From positions 117,055 through 181,054 of the forward strand of contig NZ_JAENGP010000009.1 of NCBI RefSeq assembly GCF_016595155.1: a stretch of DNA of 64,000 nucleotides, written 5' to 3'. Shown piece after piece: positions 9,312 through 18,116 of this stretch (position 1 is its first letter; each line of letters opens with the position of its first letter). A program made the translations under genes and the position numbers. The stretch comes from Advenella mandrilli (GTDB lineage: Bacteria; Pseudomonadota; Gammaproteobacteria; Burkholderiales; Burkholderiaceae_B). The notes under the pieces were generated by a model. It had not been told where the DNA came from. It saw nothing but the letters and a program-made list of their open reading frames with translations, and made no database searches.

Positions 9312-10190
9312 TCAGGCGTGAACAGCCTGCCTGGCCTCTTCGACATTACCCTTGAATTTTCTGAATACAGAGGGGGAAACGCCGTAAAACTGCTGGAATG
9401 CCGTAGAAAAATTAGCCGAACTTGAATAGCCGATTTCTGCGGCAATAGTCAGGGTGCGCAGGGAGGTTTCCAGTAGCAAACGTTTTGCCTCGAGCATCCG
9501 GGTATCGCGTACAAATTCGAAAACACTGATATTAAGATGATCCAGGAAAGCCTTGGTCAGGCGTTTTTCGTGCATCCCGGCCACTTCTGCCAAATGACTG
9601 ATGGAAAGTGGTTCGTTAAGGTGTTCCTGAACATATTTTTGCACAATGGATACCACCAGGGCATCATCCAGGCCGTCTTGTCCGGCCACGGGCTGAGAAG
9701 AAAAGGCGGAAAATTCATTCATGTCCTGCCCCTGATTCAAGCCTATGGATTGAATCATGCGTTTTTTACTGGCCAAAGACAAATGCACGGCGATACGTGC
9801 AACCACTTCGAAGTCGGAGCAATCGTTGGGAATGTAATCAACCGCTCCGCTACGGAACGCTTCCACCCTGTTTTCGGGATTTTCTTCCTGGCCATAGAAA
9901 ATCATGGGGATGTCGTTGGTGAACGGATTGGCTTTCAGGCGGCGGCACAACGTTACGCCATTCAGTTTTGGCAACTGTATGTTTGAAAGAATCAGGTCGG
10001 GACGATTTGCCACCGCCCGTTCGTATCCCTGTAAGCCATCAAAAGCATGACTGATACGGGAGTTTTTTTCCCGCAGAATATTCATCAGTGCATTGCGTCC
10101 ATGTATTTCATTATCAATAATTAATATGTGGGACAATGAAAAATCATTATTAGCTTGCATAATCGTAGGGCTTTTAAAATTTAATAACAT
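9312..10190 (-). CDS. AraC-family regulator with degenerate receiver domain
   Basis: Transcription factor of 292 residues. An N-terminal CheY-like domain (about 20-135) is joined to a C-terminal AraC-type DNA-binding domain (about 185-285) with two helix-turn-helix units (ISHLAEVAGMHEKRLTKAF; TIAAEIGYSSSANFSTAF). The usual phospho-acceptor Asp is Asn (LSNIQLP, residue 70 from the 10190 start). The conserved Thr and Lys of a working receiver are also absent (MIFYGQ, DYIPNDC), so phosphorylation control is unlikely. An alternative ATG lies at 10160; neither start has a well-spaced ribosome binding site. It is transcribed away from dgt towards lrgA, but 63 bp separate it from lrgA, so it may have its own promoter. 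Confidence 0.87.
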   Translation of the reverse strand: MLLNFKSPTIMQANNDFSLSHILIIDNEIHGRNALMNILREKNSRISHAFDGLQGYERAVANRPDLILSNIQLPKLNGVTLCRRLKANPFTNDIPMIFYGQEENPENRVEAFRSGAVDYIPNDCSDFEVVARIAVHLSLASKKRMIQSIGLNQGQDMNEFSAFSSQPVAGQDGLDDALVVSIVQKYVQEHLNEPLSISHLAEVAGMHEKRLTKAFLDHLNISVFEFVRDTRMLEAKRLLLETSLRTLTIAAEIGYSSSANFSTAFQQFYGVSPSVFRKFKGNVEEARQAVHA

Positions 10191-10205
10191 TTGAAACGTT
10201 TCAAA
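10190..10205. promoter_or_regulatory. Perfect 16-bp palindrome at the AraC-type gene start
   Basis: TTTGAAACGTTTCAAA is a perfect dyad covering the first base of the 10190 start codon. Its core TGAAACGTTTCA looks like operators of LacI/GalR-family repressors, including the FruR/Cra type. A bound protein here would block this gene. No LacI-family gene is seen in the window. Confidence 0.45.
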
Positions 10206-10280
10206 CTGTAAAACGACTCTCCTTTCAGATTGTTTTTGATTTTATTTATATCAAAACAAAAGTTATTAAAATAAAAACCA

Positions 10281-11405
10281 CTAAATCAAAAACAATCTTT
10301 TATGCTCTTTAATTGCATATCGATCTGTCATTCCGGCAATATAATCGGCAATGGAACGCGCCTGCTTAAGTTCATCTGATACACGATAATCTTGGGGCAA
10401 CAAACGGGGATCTTCCAGAAAAGCACTATATAAATCAGTGATAATACGCTTTGCTTTACCCGACATGCGCATGACTTTGTAATGCCGGTAAAGGTTTTCC
10501 ATAAGGAACCGTTTAAGTTCGTTTGCCTGCTTTCTGATGGGGTCTGAAAATGCAACGAGCATGGGTGCATTATATACATCTTCTAGGGTTTTAATCTGAA
10601 AAGTTTTGATATTAAGTGCCGTATTTTGTGAAAGATCAACAATCAATGTGTTTATTATACGTCTGATTGTTTCTGAAATTAGCCTTTTTTCTGAAACATT
10701 TTGATATAAACCACAAACATTTTGATAATGATTTGCAAACAACTCTACCGATAACAATTGATCAATTGTTATCAAACCTGACCGAAGCCCGTCATCAACA
10801 TCATGGTTGTTATAGGCAATTTCATCTGCCAGATTGGCCAGTTGCGCTTCAAGGCCAGGTTGTTTGCGCTCAATAAAGCGTCGGGCCACCTCTCCAAGGC
10901 TATGAGCATGAGAAAGGGAACAATGTTTGAGAATGCCTTCCCGGGTTTCAAAGCTCAGGTTCAGCCCGTTAAATGAGGCATAACGCTCTTCAAGCTCATC
11001 AACCACCCGCAGGCTTTGCAGGTTATGCTCAAAGCCGCCTGCTTGCGGTATTTTTTCACGCATGCAGGCATTCAGGGCATCCTGCCCGGCATGACCAAAA
11101 GGGGTATGTCCCAGGTCATGGGCCAGGGAAATGGCCTCCACCAGATCTTCGTTCAGGCGTAATGTCCTGGCCAGGGCCCGCGCAATCTGGGCCACTTCAA
11201 GACTATGGGTAAGGCGGGTCCGGAACAGATCGCCTTCATGATTGACAAAAACCTGGGTTTTGTATTCAAGTCGCCGAAAAGCGGAACAGTGAATAATCCG
11301 GTCCCGGTCACGCTGAAACGGATTGCGACTTGGATCTTCAGTTTCCCGGTGGAGCCTGCCACGGGTATCTTCGGGTTTGGTTGCATAAGGTGCCAGCGTT
11401 GTCAT
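10281..11405 (-). CDS. dgt: dGTP triphosphohydrolase-like protein
   Basis: HD-domain deoxynucleotide triphosphohydrolase of 374 residues, the shorter dGTPase subclass; it splits dNTP into nucleoside and triphosphate. Metal-binding HD motifs are visible: [13 protein letters not shown] near 62, [12 protein letters not shown] near 94-105, and [13 protein letters not shown] near 187-200. It lies downstream of aroK-aroB with a 6-bp gap to aroB and is probably cotranscribed. This order is common in betaproteobacteria. The last third is more AT-rich than its neighbours. Confidence 0.93.
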   Translation of the reverse strand: MTTLAPYATKPEDTRGRLHRETEDPSRNPFQRDRDRIIHCSAFRRLEYKTQVFVNHEGDLFRTRLTHSLEVAQIARALARTLRLNEDLVEAISLAHDLGHTPFGHAGQDALNACMREKIPQAGGFEHNLQSLRVVDELEERYASFNGLNLSFETREGILKHCSLSHAHSLGEVARRFIERKQPGLEAQLANLADEIAYNNHDVDDGLRSGLITIDQLLSVELFANHYQNVCGLYQNVSEKRLISETIRRIINTLIVDLSQNTALNIKTFQIKTLEDVYNAPMLVAFSDPIRKQANELKRFLMENLYRHYKVMRMSGKAKRIITDLYSAFLEDPRLLPQDYRVSDELKQARSIADYIAGMTDRYAIKEHKRLFLI

Positions 11406-11411
11406 GTTTAT

Positions 11412-12494
11412 TTACCCTTCCTGTGTTGTTTTCTTTAAAACCAGTATCAAGTCTTCCCGCGGCACCGTTTGGCTTTTGGCCTGGCCGATGCCTGGCATGA
11501 CAATGAATTTGATTTTCCCACCTTCCGCCTTTTTATCGATTTGCATCAGTTCGATCCATTTGTCGGCGCCCAGATCAGGTGCAGTAACCGGGCAACCAAT
11601 GGCCGCCACCAATGCCCTGACCCTTTCTACCTCTTCCTGTGGAAAACCGCAAACCCGCGCTGACAGCTCGGCCGCCTGCACCATGCCACAACCCACGGCT
11701 TCTCCGTGCAGCCAGGTGCCAAAACCCAGGCCGGCCTCGATGGCATGCCCAAAAGTATGACCCAGGTTCAGGATAGCCCGCATGCCGGTTTCCTTTTCAT
11801 CTTCGGAAACCACATAGGCCTTGAGCTCGCAGGAACGCTGGACGGCATAGCCAATAGCTTCGGGCTCCAGTGCTTTAAGGCTGGCCACGTTTTGTTCGCA
11901 CCATTCAAAAAAGGCGGCATCCAGAATGAGGCCGTATTTGATTACTTCAGCCAGGCCCGCCGCAATTTCGCGCGCGGGCAAGGTGGCCAGCACAGAAGTA
12001 TCAATATCAACCGCGATTGGCTGGTAAAAAGCGCCAATCATGTTCTTGCCCATTGGGTGATTGACGGCAGTCTTGCCCCCCACCGAGGAATCAACCTGCG
12101 CCAGCAAGGTAGTGGGCACCTGGATGAAACGGATACCCCGCATATAGGTTGCTGCGGCAAAACCGCACATATCCCCGATAACGCCGCCACCCAGCGCCAC
12201 AATCACGGCACGGCGGTCCAGACGCTGCTCAAGCAGCCAGGTATAAATGCTATTAAGGGTGTCCAGGGTCTTGTAGGCTTCTCCGTCGGGCACCTCGAAT
12301 ATGCTGATTTTTTTGCCACTAACTTCCAGTGAATGCAAAACCGTTTTTCCATATAGGCCAAACACGGTGGGATTGGTAATTAGAACCACTGAAGTGGCAT
12401 CAGGGGGAATGGACGTCCCCACCTGTTGCAATAAATTGGGGGCAATATGAATGGGATAAGTGCCTCCTTCTGTGTTGACATTAACGATACTCAT
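11412..12494 (-). CDS. aroB: 3-dehydroquinate synthase
   Basis: Second enzyme of the shikimate pathway, converting DAHP to 3-dehydroquinate with NAD+ and a divalent metal. At 360 residues it has family length. Conserved blocks are ALGGGVIGDMCGFAAATYMRG near 100-120, QVDSSVGGKTAVNHPMGKNMIG near 130-152, and the metal ligands in EVIKYG (Glu), LNLGHTFGHAIE (His) and WLHGEAVG (His). It starts 3 bp after the aroK stop and runs into dgt. Confidence 0.97.
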   Translation of the reverse strand: MSIVNVNTEGGTYPIHIAPNLLQQVGTSIPPDATSVVLITNPTVFGLYGKTVLHSLEVSGKKISIFEVPDGEAYKTLDTLNSIYTWLLEQRLDRRAVIVALGGGVIGDMCGFAAATYMRGIRFIQVPTTLLAQVDSSVGGKTAVNHPMGKNMIGAFYQPIAVDIDTSVLATLPAREIAAGLAEVIKYGLILDAAFFEWCEQNVASLKALEPEAIGYAVQRSCELKAYVVSEDEKETGMRAILNLGHTFGHAIEAGLGFGTWLHGEAVGCGMVQAAELSARVCGFPQEEVERVRALVAAIGCPVTAPDLGADKWIELMQIDKKAEGGKIKFIVMPGIGQAKSQTVPREDLILVLKKTTQEG

Positions 12495-12497
12495 GCT

Positions 12498-13058
12498 TTA
12501 CTCCTGATTTTTTTGCAACAAATTATGAATGGACTTTACCACCGACGAGATGGAGCCCGAACCCGTTTCAATGGTGATGTCGGCAACGCTTTCATAGAGC
12601 GTTTCACGTTGTGCCAGCAATTCGGCAATCCGGGCTTTAGGGTCGGGCGTTGCCAGCAAAGGCCGGTTGCGGTCTTTGGCGACCCGGCGATAGAGTTCAT
12701 CGACACTGGCCTTCAGGTAAATCACGATCCCCTGACGCCGTAAAAGTGCCCTGTTTTCTTCCCTTAACACGGCGCCCCCCCCTGTGGCCAGCACGATTCC
12801 GTCAATCTGGGCCACCTCTTCAAGTACCATTTTCTCCCGGTTACGGAACCCTTCTTCGCCCTCGATGTCGAAAATGACAGGAATGCTAACCCCACACCGC
12901 CCGACAATTTCATGATCAAGATCCAGAAAATCCCGATTCATGGTTCGGGCCAGCGCCCGCCCTATTGTTGTTTTACCTGCTCCCATCATGCCCACCAAAA
13001 ACACCGGCTGTCTGGTGGACAACCCGACTGGAACAGTATCATGTATTATTTCACTCAT
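12498..13058 (-). CDS. aroK: Shikimate kinase
   Basis: Phosphorylates shikimate to shikimate-3-phosphate; 186 residues from ATG 13058. The P-loop GMMGAGKTTIGR lies near 21-32, the shikimate-binding Asp in DLDHEI near 48, and GGGAVLREE near 94-102. A TTG start at 13121 would add 21 residues but has no useful ribosome binding site, and the extension is unlike the family. It diverges from mrcA. In many relatives pilMNOPQ lies between mrcA and aroK; here it is absent. Confidence 0.94.
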   Translation of the reverse strand: MSEIIHDTVPVGLSTRQPVFLVGMMGAGKTTIGRALARTMNRDFLDLDHEIVGRCGVSIPVIFDIEGEEGFRNREKMVLEEVAQIDGIVLATGGGAVLREENRALLRRQGIVIYLKASVDELYRRVAKDRNRPLLATPDPKARIAELLAQRETLYESVADITIETGSGSISSVVKSIHNLLQKNQE

Positions 13059-13166
13059 ATCTTTAATAATGTCGGTAATTTGAGACTTATTTTGCACAGT
13101 TTTGCATATTATCACTTGCAACCTGGGTGATGAGCGCTAAACTGCACAATTCAGTTACAGAAACCC

Positions 13167-15665
13167 ATGAGTTTTTCAGGAAATTCTACCCACAAAGCTT
13201 TAAAATCCCGTGTAATGAGTAAAACTACCGCACCTAAAAAAGAGAAATCGTCTTCCGGCTCATGGCTGGGACGGTTTATCATGAAATCCATCGTATTTTG
13301 CGCAGGCATCGGGCTTTGTGGCGCCTTGCTGGTGGCAATGGCTATTGGCCTTACCTGGCCAAACCTGCCCGATCTTCAGGCCATGACCGATTACCGGCCA
13401 CGTATCCCGCTACGCATTTATTCCGAAGACAAAGTCCTGCTTGCCGAGTATGGCGAAGAAAGACGCAATGTCATGCGTTTCAATGAAATTCCCGATGCCA
13501 TGAAATTGGCGGTTATAGCTGCCGAAGACGACAATTTCTACCATCATAACGGGGTTGACTGGTCGGGTGTCGGCCGGGCGGTATTGGCCAATATCACCTC
13601 GGGCGCAAAAGCCCAGGGCGCCAGTACCATAACCATGCAGGTGGCCCGCAACTTCTACCTGTCTTCCGAAAAGTCGTTTATTCGCAAGTTTTATGAGCTT
13701 TTACTCACCTATAAAATAGAAGACACCCTCACCAAAGAGCAAATTCTCGAACTTTATCTCAACCAGATTTATCTGGGCCATCGCGCATACGGTTTTTCTG
13801 CCGCCGCCCGAACTTATTTTGGCATTCCGCTGTCGCAAATCAGCATTGCACAAGCCGCCATTCTGGCCGGCGTGCCCAAGGCACCATCGCGTTTTAACCC
13901 CAAAACTAACCTGAAACGCGCCATCGAGCGCCAGCACTATGTTTTGGGGCGCATGCTAAAACTGAACTACATCAGCCAGGCGCAGTACGATGCCGCCATG
14001 AATGAAAAAATCCAGGTCAAGTCCCGTGACAACAGTACGCCAGAAAACCAGTTTGCCCTGCATGGCCAGTATGTTTCCGAGCTTGCCCGCCAACTGATGT
14101 ACAACATCTACAAAGATAACGTTTACGGTCGTGGCCTGAATGTATATACCACCGTCAACGCCAAAGACCAGGAAGCCGCCTATCAGGCTGTTCGTGACGG
14201 GATCCTTACTTACACCCGCCGCAAACCCTATCCTGGTCCGGCCGCCCAGCTTGAATTACCCGCAGGACTTGAACAAAACCAGGAAAAAATGGAAAACTTC
14301 CTGGAGAAGGTCAGGAACGACTATCCAGACAGCAATAACCTGTACACGTATCTGGTGCTTTCAGCCAGCCCAAACAAAGTGGTTGCCATTCGTGATGCCG
14401 GCCAGCCTGTCGAGCTAACCGGTGCTTCCCTTAACAATGCAAAGCGTGCTTTGGTGGCCAAACCCAGTTCCAAGCGGCATATTATGCGAGGCTCAGTCAT
14501 TTACCTGCAAAAAATCAAAGACAGCTGGACCATTATCAATATGCCCGAAGTCGAAGGGGCCTTTGTTGCCCTTGATCCCACCGATGGCGCCATCAAAGCC
14601 ATGATTGGCGGATTTGATTTCAACCGGGGTGACTTCAACCGGGTTACCCAGGCATGGCGTCAACCAGGCTCAACCTTCAAGCCGTTCATTTATGCCGCAG
14701 GTCTTGAACGCGGTTTAACCCCTGAAACCAATATTTCAGACCAGCCGTTTTACCTAAGCGCGGCCAAAACCGGCAGCAAGCCCTGGACACCCAAAAACTA
14801 CGGTAACAGCTACACGCATAGCCAAACCTTGCGTCAGGGTCTGTACCGGTCCAAAAACATGATTTCCATCCGTATTCTCGAGGCCGTCGGCCCCGATTTT
14901 GGCATGGAGTTCATCAGCCGTTTCGGCTTTGACCCCGCCCGACACCCCCCAAAAGGCGCCTATCTAACCATGGCACTGGGGGCCGGTAGCGTGACGCCAC
15001 TGCAAATGGCCAGCGCCTATGCCGTATTTGCCAATGGCGGCTATCGCGTGAATCCCTACATTATTGATTACGTCACCGACCCCAACGGCACTGTCTTAAT
15101 GAAATCCCAACCCATTAAGGCAGGTAATGAGGCCAACCGCGCGATTGACCCGCGCACGGCTTACATTATGGATGACCTGTTGCGGGGGGTAGCCCGCAAT
15201 GGTACGGCAGCCAGAACCCAGGCTACGCTTAAACGCCCGGACATTGGCGGTAAAACCGGTACGACCAACCAATCTTTCGATGCCTGGTTTGCCGGCTATA
15301 CACCCAAAATGGTAGGTATTGCCTGGCTTGGTTTCGACCAGCCCCGTTCCCTGGGAGACCGAGAAACCGGCGGTGGCGCTGCCATGCCCATCTGGCTTGA
15401 TTACATGGCCAAGGTGCTGCCTTCCATACCCGTTACCAAACAGGGCCCCCTACCCAATGGCCTGACTAAAGCGGGCAATAACTTTTACTACTCCGAATTC
15501 CCCACTGGGCAGGCCATTGCCAACCTGGGCGTGGGCGGCAGTGGGTATGTCCCAGGTGCTGAAGAAGCCGGTGCCGCCAAACCGGCCGCACAGGGTAGCG
15601 GTGATGCAATTGGCAAGCTCATCGAGTCCTTCAATCCCCTGGGTGGACCACCCATCCGCTTCTAA
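13167..15665 (+). CDS. mrcA: Penicillin-binding protein 1A
   Basis: Bifunctional peptidoglycan glycosyltransferase/transpeptidase of 832 residues, anchored in the inner membrane by a segment near 38-60. The GT51 domain shows AAEDDNFYHHNGVDW (catalytic Glu near 114) and the ASTITMQVARNFYL region. The transpeptidase domain has the active-site Ser in GSTFKP near 505, SKN near 565 and KTGTTNQ near 693. An in-frame ATG at 13215 (MSKTTAPKK) could be the real start. A strong terminator follows at once. It is divergent from aroK. Confidence 0.96.
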   Translation: MSFSGNSTHKALKSRVMSKTTAPKKEKSSSGSWLGRFIMKSIVFCAGIGLCGALLVAMAIGLTWPNLPDLQAMTDYRPRIPLRIYSEDKVLLAEYGEERRNVMRFNEIPDAMKLAVIAAEDDNFYHHNGVDWSGVGRAVLANITSGAKAQGASTITMQVARNFYLSSEKSFIRKFYELLLTYKIEDTLTKEQILELYLNQIYLGHRAYGFSAAARTYFGIPLSQISIAQAAILAGVPKAPSRFNPKTNLKRAIERQHYVLGRMLKLNYISQAQYDAAMNEKIQVKSRDNSTPENQFALHGQYVSELARQLMYNIYKDNVYGRGLNVYTTVNAKDQEAAYQAVRDGILTYTRRKPYPGPAAQLELPAGLEQNQEKMENFLEKVRNDYPDSNNLYTYLVLSASPNKVVAIRDAGQPVELTGASLNNAKRALVAKPSSKRHIMRGSVIYLQKIKDSWTIINMPEVEGAFVALDPTDGAIKAMIGGFDFNRGDFNRVTQAWRQPGSTFKPFIYAAGLERGLTPETNISDQPFYLSAAKTGSKPWTPKNYGNSYTHSQTLRQGLYRSKNMISIRILEAVGPDFGMEFISRFGFDPARHPPKGAYLTMALGAGSVTPLQMASAYAVFANGGYRVNPYIIDYVTDPNGTVLMKSQPIKAGNEANRAIDPRTAYIMDDLLRGVARNGTAARTQATLKRPDIGGKTGTTNQSFDAWFAGYTPKMVGIAWLGFDQPRSLGDRETGGGAAMPIWLDYMAKVLPSIPVTKQGPLPNGLTKAGNNFYYSEFPTGQAIANLGVGGSGYVPGAEEAGAAKPAAQGSGDAIGKLIESFNPLGGPPIRF

Positions 15666-15671
15666 CAAAAC

Positions 15672-15712
15672 AAAAAACGCTCATTTTCAAAAATATGAAA
15701 TGAGCGTTTTTT
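15672..15712 (+). terminator. Rho-independent terminator after mrcA
   Basis: A perfect 15-bp inverted repeat (15672-15686 and 15698-15712) with an 11-nt loop ends in six T. A-runs on the left arm mean it could also stop transcripts coming from cyaY on the reverse strand. Confidence 0.88.
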
Positions 15713-15801
15713 GATGGCACGGTAAAACACAAGCGTCCAGGAATACCATAAAGCCTCTGGCGTGAAAAATTGACATCTACCCCGCCACGGCCTTGTTCAT
15801 C

Positions 15802-16131
15802 TTACAGGGTAACGGTTAATTTCTGCCCGGCAATGTCAGAACACAAAGTGGCAACATTGGTCGCCAGGTCTGTACCACCACGGGTATCTTGCCATATTTG
15901 GCCGTCAAAACGATAATGGAACGCACCGCTAGGCGCCGCCACCCACATTTCCTGCAAAGGTGCCTGGCTATTAATAACCACATGCCGGGTACTGTCAAAT
16001 ACAAGCGTAAGCACCTGGCCACTGCGGTTCGCGTCAACATCAATATCCAGATGTTCGAACCAGCCATCAGCCTGGGCCTGAATCTTGTCTAAAATATCGT
16101 CTGCTCGTGCAAGAAATTCTGATTCAGTCAT
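15802..16131 (-). CDS. cyaY: Frataxin-like iron-sulfur assembly protein CyaY
   Basis: Small acidic iron-binding protein of 109 residues that modulates Fe-S cluster assembly by IscS. The start MTESEFLARADDILDKIQ at ATG 16131 matches CyaY. An acidic helix is followed by the beta-sheet core (VLTLVFDSTRHVVINSQ, EMWVAAPSGAFHYRFDGQIWQD). The open frame extends upstream to 16254 but that part runs into the divergent lptM gene. It is divergent from lptM-lysA, as in related Burkholderiales. Confidence 0.93.
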   Translation of the reverse strand: MTESEFLARADDILDKIQAQADGWFEHLDIDVDANRSGQVLTLVFDSTRHVVINSQAPLQEMWVAAPSGAFHYRFDGQIWQDTRGGTDLATNVATLCSDIAGQKLTVTL

Positions 16132-16168
16132 AATATCAATTCTATAAAAAATTTTTTGGAGTCGTAAA

Positions 16169-16414
16169 TTGCCTGCGTTAACAAAATTACACCGCAGTCT
16201 TTCAATTGCATCCCTGCTTGGCTTAAGCTTGGGTCTTTCCGCCTGCGGATACAAGGCACCTCTATATTATCCTACCCAAGAACAATTACAGCAAATAGAA
16301 GCACGCGAACAAAGGATAAAGGCCCGCAAGGAAGCCGCCAGGGCAACGGCCCAAAAAGAAAAGGAGCAGGCCCGTGCCCAAAAGCAGGAACCCAAAACCA
16401 GCAACGCCCAATAA
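16169..16414 (+). CDS. lptM: LPS translocon maturation lipoprotein LptM
   Basis: Small outer-membrane lipoprotein of 81 residues (formerly YifL). The lipobox LSAC sits at about 23-26, followed by the family hallmark GYKAPLYYP. The rest is a charged, helical Lys/Glu/Gln/Ala-rich tail. LptM assists assembly of the LptD-LptE translocon. The start is TTG 16169 with GGAG seven bases upstream. It is 45 bp before lysA, an arrangement widely kept in proteobacteria. Confidence 0.9.
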   Translation: MPALTKLHRSLSIASLLGLSLGLSACGYKAPLYYPTQEQLQQIEAREQRIKARKEAARATAQKEKEQARAQKQEPKTSNAQ

Positions 16415-16459
16415 TCATCCCGTTTTTCATCCCCCGTTAATTCTGATTATCAATTCGCA

Positions 16460-17752
16460 ATGACCACACCATCCCAACTCTTACCCATCCCCGCCGGCTC
16501 ACCTTTTTTTCATTATCAAAACAACACCCTGTACGCCGAAGGTGTTTGCCTGGAAACCCTGGCCCGGGAACTGGGCACCCCCCTGTATGTATACTCCCTG
16601 GCTGCACTCAAGGCAGCCTGGCAATCCTACCAAAATGCCATTGGCAGCCGTAACACCCTGGTTTGCTATGGCATGAAGGCCAACTCCAATCTGGCCGTCC
16701 TGAACGAATTTGCTAAATTGGGCAGCGGGTTTGATATTGTTTCCGGTGGCGAGCTGGCCCGTGTCCTGAAAGCAGGCGGACAAGCCGCCAAGGTCGTTTT
16801 TTCGGGTGTAGGCAAACAGGATTGGGAAATCGACGCCGCCCTTGAAGCTGGCATCAAATGCTTCAACGTAGAGTCAGTCGCCGAGCTTGAACGCATTTCT
16901 GAAGTGGCCACGCGACTGGGCAAAATAGCACCGGTTTCTTTACGTGTGAACCCCGATGTCGATGCCAAGACTCACCCGTACATTTCAACCGGTATGAAAG
17001 AAAATAAATTCGGAATCGACATTTCCACCGCACCGGCCGCCTACCAAAAAGCCAATTCCCTGCCCGGCCTTAAAATCGTAGGTATCGACAGCCATATCGG
17101 CTCACAAATTACCCAGGTCAACCCCTATCTTGATGCCCTTGACAAAACCCTGGATCTGCTTGACCTGCTTGGCCTGCAGGGAATCAAGGTTGAACACCTG
17201 GACATTGGCGGTGGCCTTGGCATCCGCTACACCGACGAAATACCGCTTGATCCCAAAGAGCTGCTAGAACCCGTTTACGAAAAACTGGCGCAACGCGGCT
17301 ATGCCCATTTACAGCTAATCCTTGAACCGGGCCGTTCATTAATTGGCAATGCGGGTATCCTGCTAACGCGGGTCCAGTACCTCAAGCATGCCGAAGCCCG
17401 CAATTTTGCCATTATTGATGCCGCCATGACCGACCTGATGCGCCCGGCACTTTATGACGCCTACCATGGGTTGCTGGCCGTCAAGCCACGAGCGCAAACC
17501 CCTGACACCTACGATATTGTAGGTCCTGTTTGTGAAAGTGCCGACTGGCTGGCCAAACAGCGTACCATCGCCCTGCAGCAGGACGACATTCTGGCACTTG
17601 AATCAGCGGGTGCTTATGGCTTTGTCATGTCAAGCCAATACAACACTCGTCCGCGTGCGGCAGAAGTCATGGTAAATGGCGAACACTTCCATATTATTCG
17701 CCAGCGCGAAAAACTGGAAGACCTGTTTGAAGGCGAGCAGCTCCTGCCCTGA
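16460..17752 (+). CDS. lysA: Diaminopimelate decarboxylase
   Basis: PLP enzyme that makes L-lysine from meso-diaminopimelate; 430 residues. It belongs to the alanine racemase-fold group IV decarboxylases. The PLP lysine is in YGMKANSN near 71-77, HIGSQI near 212, the glycine loop DIGGGLGI near 249, EPGRSL near 290, and the C-terminal PVCESADWL and SAGAYGF blocks. It follows lptM and ends at a terminator hairpin. Confidence 0.97.
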   Translation: MTTPSQLLPIPAGSPFFHYQNNTLYAEGVCLETLARELGTPLYVYSLAALKAAWQSYQNAIGSRNTLVCYGMKANSNLAVLNEFAKLGSGFDIVSGGELARVLKAGGQAAKVVFSGVGKQDWEIDAALEAGIKCFNVESVAELERISEVATRLGKIAPVSLRVNPDVDAKTHPYISTGMKENKFGIDISTAPAAYQKANSLPGLKIVGIDSHIGSQITQVNPYLDALDKTLDLLDLLGLQGIKVEHLDIGGGLGIRYTDEIPLDPKELLEPVYEKLAQRGYAHLQLILEPGRSLIGNAGILLTRVQYLKHAEARNFAIIDAAMTDLMRPALYDAYHGLLAVKPRAQTPDTYDIVGPVCESADWLAKQRTIALQQDDILALESAGAYGFVMSSQYNTRPRAAEVMVNGEHFHIIRQREKLEDLFEGEQLLP

Positions 17753-17796
17753 AACCCCTGAATCAGGTTTTATGGCAAGCCATTCTTTGACCTTTC

Positions 17797-17827
17797 ATGC
17801 CCCCTTCACCGGGGGCATTTTCTTTTC
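17797..17827 (+). terminator. Rho-independent terminator after lysA
   Basis: An 8-bp GC-rich stem (ATGCCCCC / GGGGGCAT, 17797-17804 and 17811-17818) with a 6-nt loop is followed by a T-rich tract (TTTTCTTTTC). Confidence 0.85.
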
Positions 17828-18116
17828 AGCATCCCCTCACCCGATCAAGGCCTTTCGGGCCCTGATCAGCAGCCTGCCCACAGCAACATCCCGACACCTA
17901 TTATTAATATTGTTTTGCTAATATATATTAATGCTTCATGCTGTCTTTTTAATATCACAGCATTTAAACATTCAGATTGCTTGATATATTCAAAACAACT
18001 TATTACCAAAAGTAAGTTATAATTAATTCTATACATTGTCATATAACTTACAAAGTATTAATATTTCTGAATGTGATTCATATCATAACCCTGCCTCTCA
18101 ACTCTGGAGAATCAAC
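17828..18116 (+). promoter_or_regulatory. AT-rich cydA upstream region with long inverted repeat
   Basis: This stretch has no gene and is very AT-rich. A TATAAT hexamer at 18018-18023 is a possible -10 element. It overlaps one arm of a perfect 10-bp inverted repeat, GTAAGTTATA (18012-18021) and TATAACTTAC (18042-18051), separated by 20 bp. Two imperfect FNR-like sites are present (around 17981-17993, spacing one base short; and 18073-18086 with one mismatch per half). Oxygen control of cyd is expected from the family, but no site here is a clean match. Confidence 0.45.

Noticed and set aside
17981..17993. TTGATATATTCAA as an FNR site for cydA
   Set aside because: The half-sites are one base too close (TTGA-N5-TCAA instead of N6), so it is not a proper FNR box; kept only as a remark in the regional feature.
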